From Phycisphaeraceae bacterium (GTDB lineage: Bacteria; Planctomycetota; Phycisphaerae; Phycisphaerales; Phycisphaeraceae): a stretch of 64,000 nt of DNA. Each line of letters begins with the position of its first letter. Position 1 is the stretch's first letter. Positions 9,305 through 19,400 of the stretch are shown piece by piece. A program made the translations under genes and the position numbers. A model generated the notes under the pieces. The model searched no databases and had not been told where the DNA came from. It saw nothing but the letters and a program-made list of their open reading frames with translations. The stretch spans positions 1 through 64,000 of the forward strand of contig PBAS01000052.1 of the NCBI GenBank assembly GCA_002716625.1. Direction: 5' to 3'.

Positions 9305-10637
9305 CGCCAGAAATCAGCTTGATATTCTCCCTCACCAGCGCGATGAAACGACAGTGGGTAATTACTTTGTTTCTAACTATCCCCCCTTTTCTCAATGGAG
9401 CACGCAGGGAGTTGGTGATGCTCTTGGGCAACTTGAATGCAAGGCCAGTGCCGCAACGCCTCTGGGGTTGTATCTGCATATTCCTTTCTGTCGCAAAAGA
9501 TGTCACTTCTGCTACTTTCGCGTTTATACGGATAAGAACAAAGATGATATTCGCCAATACCTTGATGCCATGATAAAAGAGGTGTCGCTACTGGCTGCCA
9601 AGCCATTTGTTTCCAAGCGTCGCCTCAAATTTATTTACTTTGGCGGTGGTACCCCCTCTTACCTGTCTGCCATGCAGCTTGAATATCTTGTTGCGGGGTT
9701 GCAGAAGGCTCTGCCTTGGGATGATGTGAAAGAGGTTACGTTTGAATGTGAACCGGGCACACTCAATGAAGGTAAGTTGGCTGCTATCCGCAGCTTGGGA
9801 GTGACCAGGCTGAGCCTTGGTGTTGAAAACTTTGATGATCATGTGCTTCGAACCAATAACCGTGCTCATGAATCAAAAGAAATCTATCGAGCATATGAAT
9901 GGGCACAATCGGCTGGATTCCCTCAGGTGAATATCGATCTGATTGCCGGGATGGTTGGTGAGACAGATGAGAATTGGCAAAAGTGCATTGATGAAACAAT
10001 TAACTTAAAACCTGATGCCGTCACCATCTATCAGATGGAGATCCCTTATAACACCACCGTGTTTCAGCAGATGCAGGGTAATCATGTTGAGGTCGCACCG
10101 GTTGCTGACTGGCCGACCAAACGCCGATGGGTAAGCGATGCATTCGATAGCCTTGAAGCAAGTGGCTATGCCATTGCAAGTGCCTATACGGCCATCCGCT
10201 ATCCAGAGAATACGGAATTTGTATATCGCGATGCTTTATGGAATGGCGCCGATATGTTGGGTGTGGGCGTTTCATCATTCGGTTATCTTGCAGGTGTGCA
10301 CTATCAAAACCAGGCGCATATGGCGCCCTATGTTTCTGCCATCGAAGACAAATCGTTTCCAATTTATCGTGCGTTGCGAACAACGCGGGAGGAACAACTC
10401 ATACGTCAATTTGTTCTCAAATTAAAGCTGGGACAGATTGATGCAGGAGAATTTATAAATAAGTTCGGCGTCAATGTGATTGACCGTTGGAGAGACGTAC
10501 TCAAGACCTATGAGAATGAGGAAATGATTGAAATTAAAGGCGGCCAGATTAAGTTGACAAGAAATGGTCTTCTTCAAGTAGATCGTTTGCTGTATGGGTT
10601 CTTTCTGCCGCAGCACCGTGGTATTCGCTATACATGA
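9294..10637 (+). CDS. HemW/HemN-like radical SAM protein
   Basis: A 447-residue radical SAM protein of the coproporphyrinogen III oxidase-like group. The 4Fe-4S site is LHIPFCRKRCHFCYFRVY (CX3CX2C, about residues 63-80). It is followed by FIYFGGGTPSYLS, EVTFECEPGTL and LSLGVENFDD, all family motifs, and a HemN-type C-terminal domain near VLKLKLGQIDAGEF. ATG 9294 is supported by GGAGG 7 bp upstream. HemW proteins act in heme handling and HemN proteins in heme synthesis, but the CYFRVYTDKN segment departs from typical HemW. Its place among aromatic-acid genes suggests a specialised role. The 3' end overlaps the next gene by 4 bp. Confidence 0.85.
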   Translation: MADNARNQLDILPHQRDETTVGNYFVSNYPPFSQWSTQGVGDALGQLECKASAATPLGLYLHIPFCRKRCHFCYFRVYTDKNKDDIRQYLDAMIKEVSLLAAKPFVSKRRLKFIYFGGGTPSYLSAMQLEYLVAGLQKALPWDDVKEVTFECEPGTLNEGKLAAIRSLGVTRLSLGVENFDDHVLRTNNRAHESKEIYRAYEWAQSAGFPQVNIDLIAGMVGETDENWQKCIDETINLKPDAVTIYQMEIPYNTTVFQQMQGNHVEVAPVADWPTKRRWVSDAFDSLEASGYAIASAYTAIRYPENTEFVYRDALWNGADMLGVGVSSFGYLAGVHYQNQAHMAPYVSAIEDKSFPIYRALRTTREEQLIRQFVLKLKLGQIDAGEFINKFGVNVIDRWRDVLKTYENEEMIEIKGGQIKLTRNGLLQVDRLLYGFFLPQHRGIRYT

Positions 10638-11218
10638 ATGATCAATACCAAGATGAATTGAAGACTAGTTTGGATTCGCAGTGGGCTTGCGACCCGTTGG
10701 AAAGCTTCTGTCGCCGTCATGGACGACCAGCACCTGATTGTCAGGTTCTGAATGTTGCGGATATTCCATCGCCCTACCACGATTTGCTTGTCCATAAAGA
10801 TGATATGACGCCAATTCTCCAGGCATATCACAAGCAACCGTTGGTTGTCCGCGTGCTCGATAAAGATATGGATCGGAACTGGTTGGTCCGCGAGGTGGTT
10901 CTCATTGGTGAACTGGATCAGGTTGTTGCAGAATATGGCGCCATACGAATCAGGTTAGATCGCTTTGATGCTGATCCGCGGGGGCTTATTACAGAGTGTC
11001 GTCAGCCACTGGGCGCCATCCTCGAACAGTTCCAAATTAAACACCAAAGTAGACCTACACAGTATTTCCGCGTGGAAGCTGATCATGTCATGCAGGATAC
11101 GTTGAGTGCATCGGTGGGCCAATGGCTTTTTGGGCGGCGTAATATCTTGTCTGATGCTGAAGGCGAACTGCTGGCCCTGGTGGTTGAAGTGTTGCCCCCG
11201 AATTTGGTGCCACGATAA
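10634..11218 (+). CDS. Chorismate lyase-like protein (UbiC/UTRA-like fold)
   Basis: A 194-residue protein resembling chorismate pyruvate-lyases, which convert chorismate to 4-hydroxybenzoate plus pyruvate. Visible family features are NWLVREVVLIG with the arginine expected at the substrate site (about residue 78), ECRQPLGAILEQ in the middle, and a C-terminal glutamate-bearing strand LALVVEVLPPNL. The size matches bacterial UbiC and related proteins. ATGA overlap with the radical SAM gene and a 13 bp gap to the flavoprotein gene tie it to the operon. If active, it would supply an aromatic acid for the two adenylating enzymes of the cluster. The assignment is from distant resemblance only. Confidence 0.6.
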   Translation: MNDQYQDELKTSLDSQWACDPLESFCRRHGRPAPDCQVLNVADIPSPYHDLLVHKDDMTPILQAYHKQPLVVRVLDKDMDRNWLVREVVLIGELDQVVAEYGAIRIRLDRFDADPRGLITECRQPLGAILEQFQIKHQSRPTQYFRVEADHVMQDTLSASVGQWLFGRRNILSDAEGELLALVVEVLPPNLVPR

Positions 11219-11231
11219 GGCTTGTAGGGAT

Positions 11232-12491
11232 ATGGAAAACGTTCATTATTACGATGTGGTTATTATTGGTGGTGGACCTGCAGGTTCAACGGCAGCCACC
11301 GTATTAGCTGAAAAAGGTCGACGCGTGGCGGTGCTCGAGAAGGAGCGTTTTCCTCGTTACCATGTCGGTGAATCACTTCTTCCCTATTGCTACTTTCCAC
11401 TTCAGCGGATAGGCATGATTGACAAGCTGAAGCAATCTGCATTTATAAAAAAGCATAGCGTCCAATTTGTTAGGTGCGATGGCCGTGTCTCTGCTCCATT
11501 CTATTTTTTCCAGCATCTGGATCATGAAGCATCTCAGACATGGCAGGTCTCCCGCAGCAAGTTGGATCAAATGCTCATTGAAAATGCCGAAGAATTTGGT
11601 GCATCCATATTTTATGAGACTGCGGCTAAACAGATTTTGACTCACGAGGATACGGTTATTGGTGTTCAAGCGCAGAAGCATGGTGGTGAGCGGGTTGTAT
11701 TCAAGGCACCAATTACCATTGATTGTAGCGGTCGTGACGGTTTTGCTATGACCCGAAATAATTGGCGGGTGCGTGATCCTCAGCTAAGTAAGATTGCCAT
11801 CTGGACCTATTATCGCGGGGCAGTTCGTGACCAGGGGATTGATGAAGGCGCAACGACGGTAGCCTATGTGCCGGAAAAGGGTTGGTTTTGGTACATCCCA
11901 CTGGCCGATGACATGGTGAGTGTGGGCATTACGGCCGAGCAGGCGTACCTGTATCGCCATGGGAAGGATCTTCAGGAAATCTTTACGCGTGAAATTTCCT
12001 CCAACATCTGGGTGGAGCAGCACCTTGCCCCGGCAGAGCGGGTTGAGCGATTTTGGGTAACCGGTGACTATTCCTACCGTTCACGATTTTGTGCGGTTGA
12101 TGGGCTTGTGCTAGCCGGCGATGCATTTGCATTTCTTGATCCGGTATTTTCATCTGGCATCTTTCTGGCTCTGCGTAGTGGCGAGATGGTGGCCGATGCA
12201 GTTGATTCAGCACTAACAGATGGGGACCTGTCTGCAGGTCAGTTTTCGGAATATAGTGAGCAATTGTGTGGTGGTATTGAAGCAATGCGAAAGTTGGTCT
12301 ATGCCTTTTATGACAAGTCCTTTAACTTTGGCCATTTACTTGATAAATATCCAGACTTGCGGGGGGATTTGACGGATTGCCTCATCGGCAACCTGTTTCG
12401 TGATTTTGATCCTCTATTTGATGCGATTGCCCAGTTTGCTGATATCCCCCGACCGCTGACCTATGGCGGGCCTCAACGCAAAAATATATGA
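11232..12491 (+). CDS. Flavin-dependent halogenase-like FAD oxidoreductase
   Basis: A 419-residue FAD protein with the N-terminal Rossmann motif DVVIIGGGPAGSTAATVLAE and FPRYHVGESLLP, typical of the tryptophan halogenase/geranylgeranyl reductase superfamily. It contains GWFWYIP (about residue 217), which matches the halogenase WxWxIP signature, and FLDPVFSSG (about 298), which resembles the second halogenase motif. Both favour a flavin-dependent halogenase acting on a phenolic or carrier-bound aromatic, needing FADH2 and O2. Many relatives in this superfamily are not proven halogenases, so activity is uncertain. The stop overlaps the glycosyltransferase start by 4 bp. Confidence 0.72.
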   Translation: MENVHYYDVVIIGGGPAGSTAATVLAEKGRRVAVLEKERFPRYHVGESLLPYCYFPLQRIGMIDKLKQSAFIKKHSVQFVRCDGRVSAPFYFFQHLDHEASQTWQVSRSKLDQMLIENAEEFGASIFYETAAKQILTHEDTVIGVQAQKHGGERVVFKAPITIDCSGRDGFAMTRNNWRVRDPQLSKIAIWTYYRGAVRDQGIDEGATTVAYVPEKGWFWYIPLADDMVSVGITAEQAYLYRHGKDLQEIFTREISSNIWVEQHLAPAERVERFWVTGDYSYRSRFCAVDGLVLAGDAFAFLDPVFSSGIFLALRSGEMVADAVDSALTDGDLSAGQFSEYSEQLCGGIEAMRKLVYAFYDKSFNFGHLLDKYPDLRGDLTDCLIGNLFRDFDPLFDAIAQFADIPRPLTYGGPQRKNI

Positions 12492-13792
12492 GAATTGTTT
12501 ATCTTACGCCTGGCACTGGTTATTTTCACTGCGGATCATGTTTGCGTGATGAGGCGTTGATCAAGGTTCTAAAAACCAATGGTCACGAGGTGACATGGGT
12601 TCCTCTTTATCTGCCATTGGTTTTGGATCAACTCGACAGCCCGACTTCACCCCAACCGGTTAAACATGTTCATCTAGGTGGTATCAATGCCTATCTCCAG
12701 CAGAAATCAGCATTTTTCCGAAAGACTCCAACTTGGATAAACCGGATTTTCGATGCACCTAGACTACTGCGGTGGGTATCCCATAAATCGAACATGACCA
12801 ATGCAACGGCACTTGGAGATCTGGCATGTTCGCTACTTCGAGGAGAAGATGGCAATCAACACAGGGAACTCCAGCGTTTGGTCAAGTGGTTGCAAACGAT
12901 TGGCCCGGTGGATGTACTCTGTCTTTCAAATGCATTATTGATTGGTTTGGCTAGCCAGATTAGGTCTAAGCTTGCAATCCCAGTTGTTTGTACACTTCAG
13001 GGCGAAGACGTGTTTCTAAATTCCCTCCGGTCACCATATCGTGAGGACTGTTGGCAGATCGTGAAAGAAGGTTGTAGGCATGTGGATGCATTTATTGCGG
13101 TCAGCCAATACTACGGTGACATGATGGCCAGCCGGTTGGAACTTTCAGCCAAGCGTATTCATGTTGTTTACAACGGCATTGATATAGATGGTTTCAACCC
13201 CGCCCCCTCCCCTCCTACGCCACCGGTGCTTGGCTATCTGGCCCGCTTGTGTCCTAAAAAGGGCCTGGATGTAATCATTGACGCCTTCATGATGCTAAAG
13301 GAGCGCGATCGGGTTAAAGGTCTGCGTTTACATCTGGTTGGTGCAATTACCGGGGAGGACCGAGAATTTGTTAATGCACAGAAAAAACGGCTTCAGTCAG
13401 CTGGTGTGATGGATGTTGTGGTGATTACGAGCAACCCCACACGGCATCAGAAGCAAGAAATTCTCATGGGTATGTCGGTGCTATCAGTTCCCGCAACATA
13501 CGGTGAGGCATTTGGTCTTTATGTTCTGGAGGCTTTGGCATCTGGTGTCCCGGTTGTACAACCACGCTGCGGTGCATTTCCGGAATTATTAGCTAAAACT
13601 GCTGGTGGGATCCTGTATGAACCGGATGACCTCTATTCACTGGTTGAAAATATTGAATTACTGTTGTTAGATGAACACCGTCGCAGCCAACTTGGAAAGG
13701 AGGGCAGGATAGGCGTTGCCGGGTATTTTGGTGCAGATCGAATGGGCAAGCAATTTGCAGATCTTTGTGCATCTGTGATAACAGAGGACTAG
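12488..13792 (+). CDS. Glycosyltransferase family 4
   Basis: A 434-residue GT-B fold enzyme. The C-terminal half holds the GT4 donor-site signature: LGYLARLCPKKGLDVII (about 250-266), then TYGEAFGLYVLEALASGVPVV with the E-x7-E glutamates (about 335-360). The N-terminus begins MRIVYLTPGTGYFHCGSC, a typical acceptor-domain Rossmann start. It would transfer a sugar from an NDP donor to an acceptor that cannot be identified here. ATGA overlap with the halogenase-like gene implies joint translation, so it may glycosylate the pathway product. Confidence 0.87.
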   Translation: MRIVYLTPGTGYFHCGSCLRDEALIKVLKTNGHEVTWVPLYLPLVLDQLDSPTSPQPVKHVHLGGINAYLQQKSAFFRKTPTWINRIFDAPRLLRWVSHKSNMTNATALGDLACSLLRGEDGNQHRELQRLVKWLQTIGPVDVLCLSNALLIGLASQIRSKLAIPVVCTLQGEDVFLNSLRSPYREDCWQIVKEGCRHVDAFIAVSQYYGDMMASRLELSAKRIHVVYNGIDIDGFNPAPSPPTPPVLGYLARLCPKKGLDVIIDAFMMLKERDRVKGLRLHLVGAITGEDREFVNAQKKRLQSAGVMDVVVITSNPTRHQKQEILMGMSVLSVPATYGEAFGLYVLEALASGVPVVQPRCGAFPELLAKTAGGILYEPDDLYSLVENIELLLLDEHRRSQLGKEGRIGVAGYFGADRMGKQFADLCASVITED

Positions 13793-13966
13793 TGTCGGCG
13801 ATCATTTCGGTTAATGGCTCATCGCTCCTTTAAGGATGGAAATTCGTGAAAATATTTTGTGACTGTCGAGCAATCGGAATTCCATTGGCTGATGGTCCAT
13901 GGTGACTGGACAAATCAGTCATTACACACAACACTGAGGGCTTCAAGTAACCGGATTAATGAAATT

Positions 13967-14419
13967 GTGAACATTTACGAGTTTAAATACCGTCGCCGAG
14001 TTGAGTTTTCTGAAACAGATAGTGCTGGCATTGTCTATTTCGCAAACTTCTATCGCTATATGGAAGAGGCTGAGCACGCATTCTTACGCTCGTTGGGGTT
14101 GTCAATTCATATCGAGACACCAGATGGTATTGTGACTGTGCCACTTGTTCGATCAAGCTGTAATTACTGCAAGCCACTTCGGTTTGAAGATGAGATTGAA
14201 GTTCACCTGATGGTTGCAAAGATTGGTGGCAAATCAATTAAATTCGATTTTCATATTAAGAAGACGGGCAATTCGGATATTCCAGCCATCCAGGTTGCTC
14301 GCGGTTCGTTAACAGTTTCATGTGTTCTGCTGGATTCAGATCGTATGTTTATACGTTCCGTCCCGGTTCCGGATCAGCTGAAGGCAAAGATTCAAGAAGT
14401 GCCTAGTGCTTCCGGATAA
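13967..14419 (+). CDS. Hotdog-fold acyl-CoA thioesterase
   Basis: A 4-hydroxybenzoyl-CoA thioesterase/YbgC-like hotdog protein of about 150 residues. The signature is RVEFSETDSAGIVYFANFYRYMEEAEHAFLRSLG, read here as its parts VEFSETDSAGIVYFANF and YMEEAEHAF, with the catalytic aspartate in ETDSAG. The frame is open from GTG 13859, but homologues begin near YEFKYRRRVEF, so GTG 13967 is the more likely start. It hydrolyses an acyl- or aryl-CoA thioester. Together with the neighbouring adenylating enzymes it could release or proofread CoA-bound aromatic acids. Confidence 0.82.
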   Translation: MNIYEFKYRRRVEFSETDSAGIVYFANFYRYMEEAEHAFLRSLGLSIHIETPDGIVTVPLVRSSCNYCKPLRFEDEIEVHLMVAKIGGKSIKFDFHIKKTGNSDIPAIQVARGSLTVSCVLLDSDRMFIRSVPVPDQLKAKIQEVPSASG

Positions 14420-14477
14420 CTATTAGGTTGAGGATTGGTTATTACCAGAAAATAAAACCTGCTAAAGTCTATATCCA

Positions 14478-15776
14478 GTGACTCGCGAACCGTTCACCAC
14501 ACCTTGCGCTATCAAACAGCATCAGCTTGGTGCTCTAAACCAGCTGATTACGACGATTGCATCCTCGAATCAGTTTTATGGCAGTCGTCTGGTCAAAGCC
14601 GGGCTTGATACGGGCGTGCAATCACTTGAGGAATTTTGTGAACGGATGCCGTTCACGCTCAAAATGGATTTGATTGACGATCAACACAGTACGCCGCCGT
14701 ATGGGACGAATCTTACCTATGCAATTGAAAACTATATGCGTTTCTGTCAAACCAGTGGGACTACGGATCAGCCTATGGTTTGCCTCGATACGCCTGAGGA
14801 TTGGCAGTGGATGCTTGATAATTGGCTGGTGGTCTTGGATGCAGCGGGCGTTCATTCGAGTGACCGGGCCCTTTTTGCCTTTTCATTCGGTCCATTTCTT
14901 GGGTTCTGGACTGCATTTGAAGCTGCGGCGCAGAAGCGCGTGTTGTGTGTCCCAGGTGGCGGCATGAGCAGCGAAGCTCGCCTGCGGCTTATTATCGACC
15001 ACGAGATGACTTTGCTCTTTTGTACTCCAACGTATGCTATTCGTCTTGCCGAGGTGGCACGGGAAACGGGTCTTGATATCAGCAGGACACGGTTAAAGCG
15101 GATCATCGTAGCCGGCGAAACTGGTGGAAGTGTCACATCAACACGGCGTCACATTGCCCGTCTTTGGCCCGGCGCAGATGTATTTGATCACCATGGTATG
15201 ACCGAGGTTGGCCCGGTCAGCTTTCAAAACCTCCAGCATCCCGGCGTGCTACACGTTATCGAGTCAGCATATATGGCGGAAATTGTGGATGCCGACAATC
15301 AACAATCTGTTCAGCCAGGGCAGGTTGGCGAATTGGTTCTCACCACTTTGGGCCGGCATGGTGCACCTTTATTACGTTACCGGACGGGTGACCTGGTGCG
15401 CCAGTCAACATTAGATTGTTCACGACTCGGTAGGCCAGAGATGGCCCTTGAGGGTGGAATTCTTGGCCGTTGTGATGACATGATTCTAGTTCGTGGTGTC
15501 AATGTATATCCCAGTGCCGTTGACCACGTGATTCATAAATATGATGAGATTGCCGAATATCAAGTTGAGGTTCACGATGGCCAGGGACTAACCGAATTAC
15601 AACTTTTGATTGAACCGCAACCGCAATGTCAGGACGTAGAGGATCTTTGCGGACGATTAAGCGGTGAACTGCGTAACGTATTTCAACTTCGGGTGCCGGT
15701 GATTGCTAAGGATCCGGGCGAATTGCCCCGGTTTGAGATGAAAGCTAAACGCTGGATTCGTATTGACCGAAATTGA
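14478..15776 (+). CDS. PaaK-like AMP-forming CoA ligase
   Basis: A 432-residue phenylacetate-CoA-ligase-like adenylating enzyme, the normal length for that family. The phosphate loop is RFCQTSGTTDQPMV (about 91-104; the usual SGTTG glycine is Asp here), with DHHGMTEVGPVSF (about 236-248) and the hinge region YRTGDLVR followed by GRCDDMILVRGVNVYPS (about 330-350). It activates a carboxylic acid with ATP and probably transfers it to CoA. It starts at GTG 14478 and overlaps the ABC ATPase gene. It is the second adenylating enzyme in the cluster and differs strongly from the one at 4.3 kb, suggesting two acid substrates or two steps. Confidence 0.85.
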   Translation: MTREPFTTPCAIKQHQLGALNQLITTIASSNQFYGSRLVKAGLDTGVQSLEEFCERMPFTLKMDLIDDQHSTPPYGTNLTYAIENYMRFCQTSGTTDQPMVCLDTPEDWQWMLDNWLVVLDAAGVHSSDRALFAFSFGPFLGFWTAFEAAAQKRVLCVPGGGMSSEARLRLIIDHEMTLLFCTPTYAIRLAEVARETGLDISRTRLKRIIVAGETGGSVTSTRRHIARLWPGADVFDHHGMTEVGPVSFQNLQHPGVLHVIESAYMAEIVDADNQQSVQPGQVGELVLTTLGRHGAPLLRYRTGDLVRQSTLDCSRLGRPEMALEGGILGRCDDMILVRGVNVYPSAVDHVIHKYDEIAEYQVEVHDGQGLTELQLLIEPQPQCQDVEDLCGRLSGELRNVFQLRVPVIAKDPGELPRFEMKAKRWIRIDRN

Positions 15777-15784
15777 GTCGACAC

Positions 15785-16489
15785 ATGTCAAATCACAATC
15801 CCATTTTGGAAATGGTTAATATCACCAAGAGATATGATGCGGTGAATGGCATGGATTCGCCATTGGTTCTGGACCAGGTCAATCTGTCACTTATGGCCTG
15901 CGATTCAGTTGCCATTATCGGCCCATCTGGATGCGGTAAGAGTACATTATTGAATCTGATTGGCGCTCTTGATCGACCCACGGCGGGGCAAGTGATTATT
16001 GACGGGACTGATTTAGGCACGCAGGATGAACCCAGTCTTGCCTGGCTGCGTAATCAGCAGATCGGATTTGTCTTTCAGACACATCACCTGCTGCCACAAT
16101 GTACCGCGTGGGAGAATGTATTACTTCCGACCTTGGTGCCTGGTTGCCGTTCCATGATGCCAGATAGGGTGGATACGGCCAAAAGATTGCTTGCTCGGGT
16201 CGGTTTGGTAGACCACATTCAGCATCGCCCATCACAGCTTTCCGTCGGTCAGTGCCAGCGGGTGGCGGTGGTTCGGGCACTGGTTAATCAACCGAGACTT
16301 CTGCTTGCAGATGAGCCCACTGGGGCCTTGGATCAGGACGCAGCTGATTCGCTGACGGAACTCCTGGTTGAATTGAATCATGAAGAAAAGGTTACGCTGG
16401 TTGTGGCAACACATTCGTCTGAACTGGCGGCCCGGATGGCACGAGTTCTGGAGTTGAAAAACCATACTCTTACCATGATTCACCATTAA
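15785..16489 (+). CDS. ABC transporter ATP-binding protein (LolD/MacB type)
   Basis: A 234-residue ABC ATPase with Walker A GPSGCGKST (about 44-52), signature LSVGQCQRVAVVRAL (about 145-159), and Walker B LLLADEPTGALD (about 166-177). The ADEPTGALD form is typical of LolD/MacB-type ATPases that pair with FtsX-fold permeases, and exactly such a permease follows after 3 bp. TTG 15773, overlapping the ligase gene, is an alternative start. The complex would extract or export lipids, peptides or small molecules rather than import nutrients. Confidence 0.92.
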   Translation: MSNHNPILEMVNITKRYDAVNGMDSPLVLDQVNLSLMACDSVAIIGPSGCGKSTLLNLIGALDRPTAGQVIIDGTDLGTQDEPSLAWLRNQQIGFVFQTHHLLPQCTAWENVLLPTLVPGCRSMMPDRVDTAKRLLARVGLVDHIQHRPSQLSVGQCQRVAVVRALVNQPRLLLADEPTGALDQDAADSLTELLVELNHEEKVTLVVATHSSELAARMARVLELKNHTLTMIHH

Positions 16490-16492
16490 CAC

Positions 16493-19400
16493 GTGAAGCA
16501 GTCGACTTTAATCTGGCGCAGCTTGCACCATTACTGGCGCACCCACCTGGGTGTGATGTTTGGTGCCGCGGTCGGTACGGCGGTCATCGTCGGGGCTTTG
16601 ACCGTTGGTGATAGCGTTCGGTACAGTTTGGAGAAAATGGCACTTGCTCGTTTAGGTGATATTCAACAGGCCATGGTCTCGAACATGCGATTCTTTCGTG
16701 ATGTCTTGGCCGATGAAATTTCTGCCGGGGTAAACCAGAATACCGCTGCTGTATTGCAGTTGTCCGGCATCGCTTCACGCCCCGATGGTGCCCGACGTGC
16801 AAACAATATTCAGGTGCTTGGTGTTGAGGACGATTTCTGGAAACTTGCGGCAAAACCAATAAGTCTACCAAAGATCCATGCCGGGCAGATCGTTGTGAAC
16901 ACGCACCTATCACGTCAACTGAATGTTGATGTCGGCGATGATTTGGTGATACGGGTGGAAACACCAGGGACATTGCCACGGGATATGCCGCTTGCGACTA
17001 CCGAGGATATTTTTACTATTCTCCGTGCGGAAATCGTAGCTATCGCTGACGCGGTACAACTTGGAGACTTTTCACTGCGGACCAATCAGTTGCCGGTATT
17101 TAATGTGTTTGTGTCGCGACACTGGCTTGCTGGTCATCTTGAAATCGGATCAAAGGCGAACATGTTACTCGTTGGTGGTCAGTCTCCAGGATCTGTTGGG
17201 GAACTTAATCGAAGGCTGAATGATTGCTGGCAACTGGCTGATGCGGAACTCGAACTTCATGCGGTTGCGGGAAACAAACAACTTGAACTCCGCTCGCGGC
17301 GTGTATTCATTGATCAGGTTGTAGGTCGTGAACTTGACTTACGGTCGATACAGACAGGTATTAATTCACGTTCGCAGGATAAAAGGACCAGCATTCTTAC
17401 ATACTTTGTCAACAACATTCGTGCTGGCGACAGGTCGACCCCCTACTCGATGGTCAGTGCTATTGAGCCGTCATGGATTGGCCGCACGGTGATTCCAGTC
17501 AATTTGGCCGATGACGAGATTGTTATCAACACCTGGCTTGCCGATGATCTTTCAGTTCAGGCCGGTGATTCACTTGTGCTCAGCTATTTTGTAATGGAAC
17601 CTTCTGCCCAACTGGTGGAACATTCAACGGGTTTTCGCATCAGGAAAATCATTGAAATTGAAGGTTTGGCTGCAGATCGTGAATTGATGCCATCGTTTCC
17701 TGGTCTTGCCGATGCCGAACATTGTCGCCAGTGGGAACCGGGTATCCCGGTCAACCTGGACCGTATACGCAATAAAGATGAGAGCTATTGGGATATTTAT
17801 CGTGGTACTCCGAAGGCATTTATATCACTGCAAGCCGGACAGAAGATTTGGGCCAATCGGTTCGGTGATCGTACATGCATACGAATTGATCCCGTGGAGG
17901 ATTCATTTCATCAGGTGGAACAACAAATTCTTGGTGCAATACAGCCAGAACAGGTTGGTCTGGCGTTTGATGATGTACGTTCAAGTGCGTTGGCTGCAAG
18001 CCGGGACTCTCTGGATTTTGGCATCCTGTTTCTTGCTCTCAGCATGTTTATCATGATTGCGGCCGTGTTGCTTACCATGTTGCAGTTTGCCTTTGGGGTT
18101 GATCAACGGGCAATTGAGATCGGTACATTGATTTCATTGGGTTGGCCAGTCAAGAGCGTGCGACGGGTACTGATGATCGAAGGCACCATTCTGGCGGTCT
18201 TTGGGTCGATCATTGGGTGTGTTGTCGGAATGATCTACACCCGCCTGGTGCTAGCCGCACTAGATGGCATCTGGAGCGGTGCAGTAGCAGGTGTAATGAT
18301 TACCTTCAGCCCGCAACCAAAGTCATGGCTGGTTGGGGGTATGGCGGGTGTTCTGGTTGCTCTGCTTGCCATGAATTACACACTGCGTTGCGCGACAAAA
18401 TGGTCACCCAAGCAACTCTTGTCAGGGGCTGGCCTGGTGGTGATCAAGGGAAATGTGAAATACTTTGGCCCGATATTCTGGGTTGTGGTTACATGTATAT
18501 TGGCATCAGTAGCCATTGTTTTAATGATCTGGCCCCAGCAGGTATCGAGCCGTTCATATACCGTTCAGTTTTTTATCACAGGTGTGCTTGTTCTAGCAGG
18601 AATGCTATGCCTGTGGAGATCTTTGATCGCGATGACCTGGCGTACCGAGAGGATTCATGATTTGTCACTGGCTTATCTGGCTCTACGTAATACGGCACGA
18701 CGTGCAGGACGTAGTGCGGCAACAATCATCCTGCTGAGTTGCGGCATCTTCATTATTATTGCAGTTAGTGCAAACCGTCTTGATATACAGGTAGATCAAT
18801 ATGATCGTAGTGCAGGTACCGGTGGATTTGCGCTCTTTGGACGTACGGCCCTCCCATTATACCAGGACCTCAATACCACGGATGGGCGCAAGTCATGGGG
18901 TTTTGATGAGCAGGATCTTCAGGACGTAGGTGTCGTACCCATGCGTATACGCCATGGTGATGATGCGAGTTGTCTGAATTTAAACCGAGCGCAATCACCG
19001 ACATTAATCGGCGTGAACCCCGGCCAATTGGCCGAACGAAATGCCTTTCATTTTACCAAGACGGCCTCCAGACATCTGCAGCGTGAGGGCTGGGATCTTC
19101 TTGATGTTGCGCTTGGTTTGCCTGATGTGATTCCTGCCATTGCCGATCAGGCAACTGTACTGTGGGCCCTGGGAAAAAAACTCGGTGATACCCACCGGTA
19201 CGTTGATGAGTATGGCCAACCTTTCCAAGTGAAGTTTGTTGGCCTATTGGAAAATTCCATTCTTCAGGGCAATATCCTGATCAGTGAAGATGAGTTTGTT
19301 GACCGGTTCCCGACCAGTAGTGGGTACCAGTTGTTTCTTGTTGATGCCCCGAGTCATTCCGTGGCAGTTGTGCATGATTCGCTGGCGCGGGCACTTGAAC

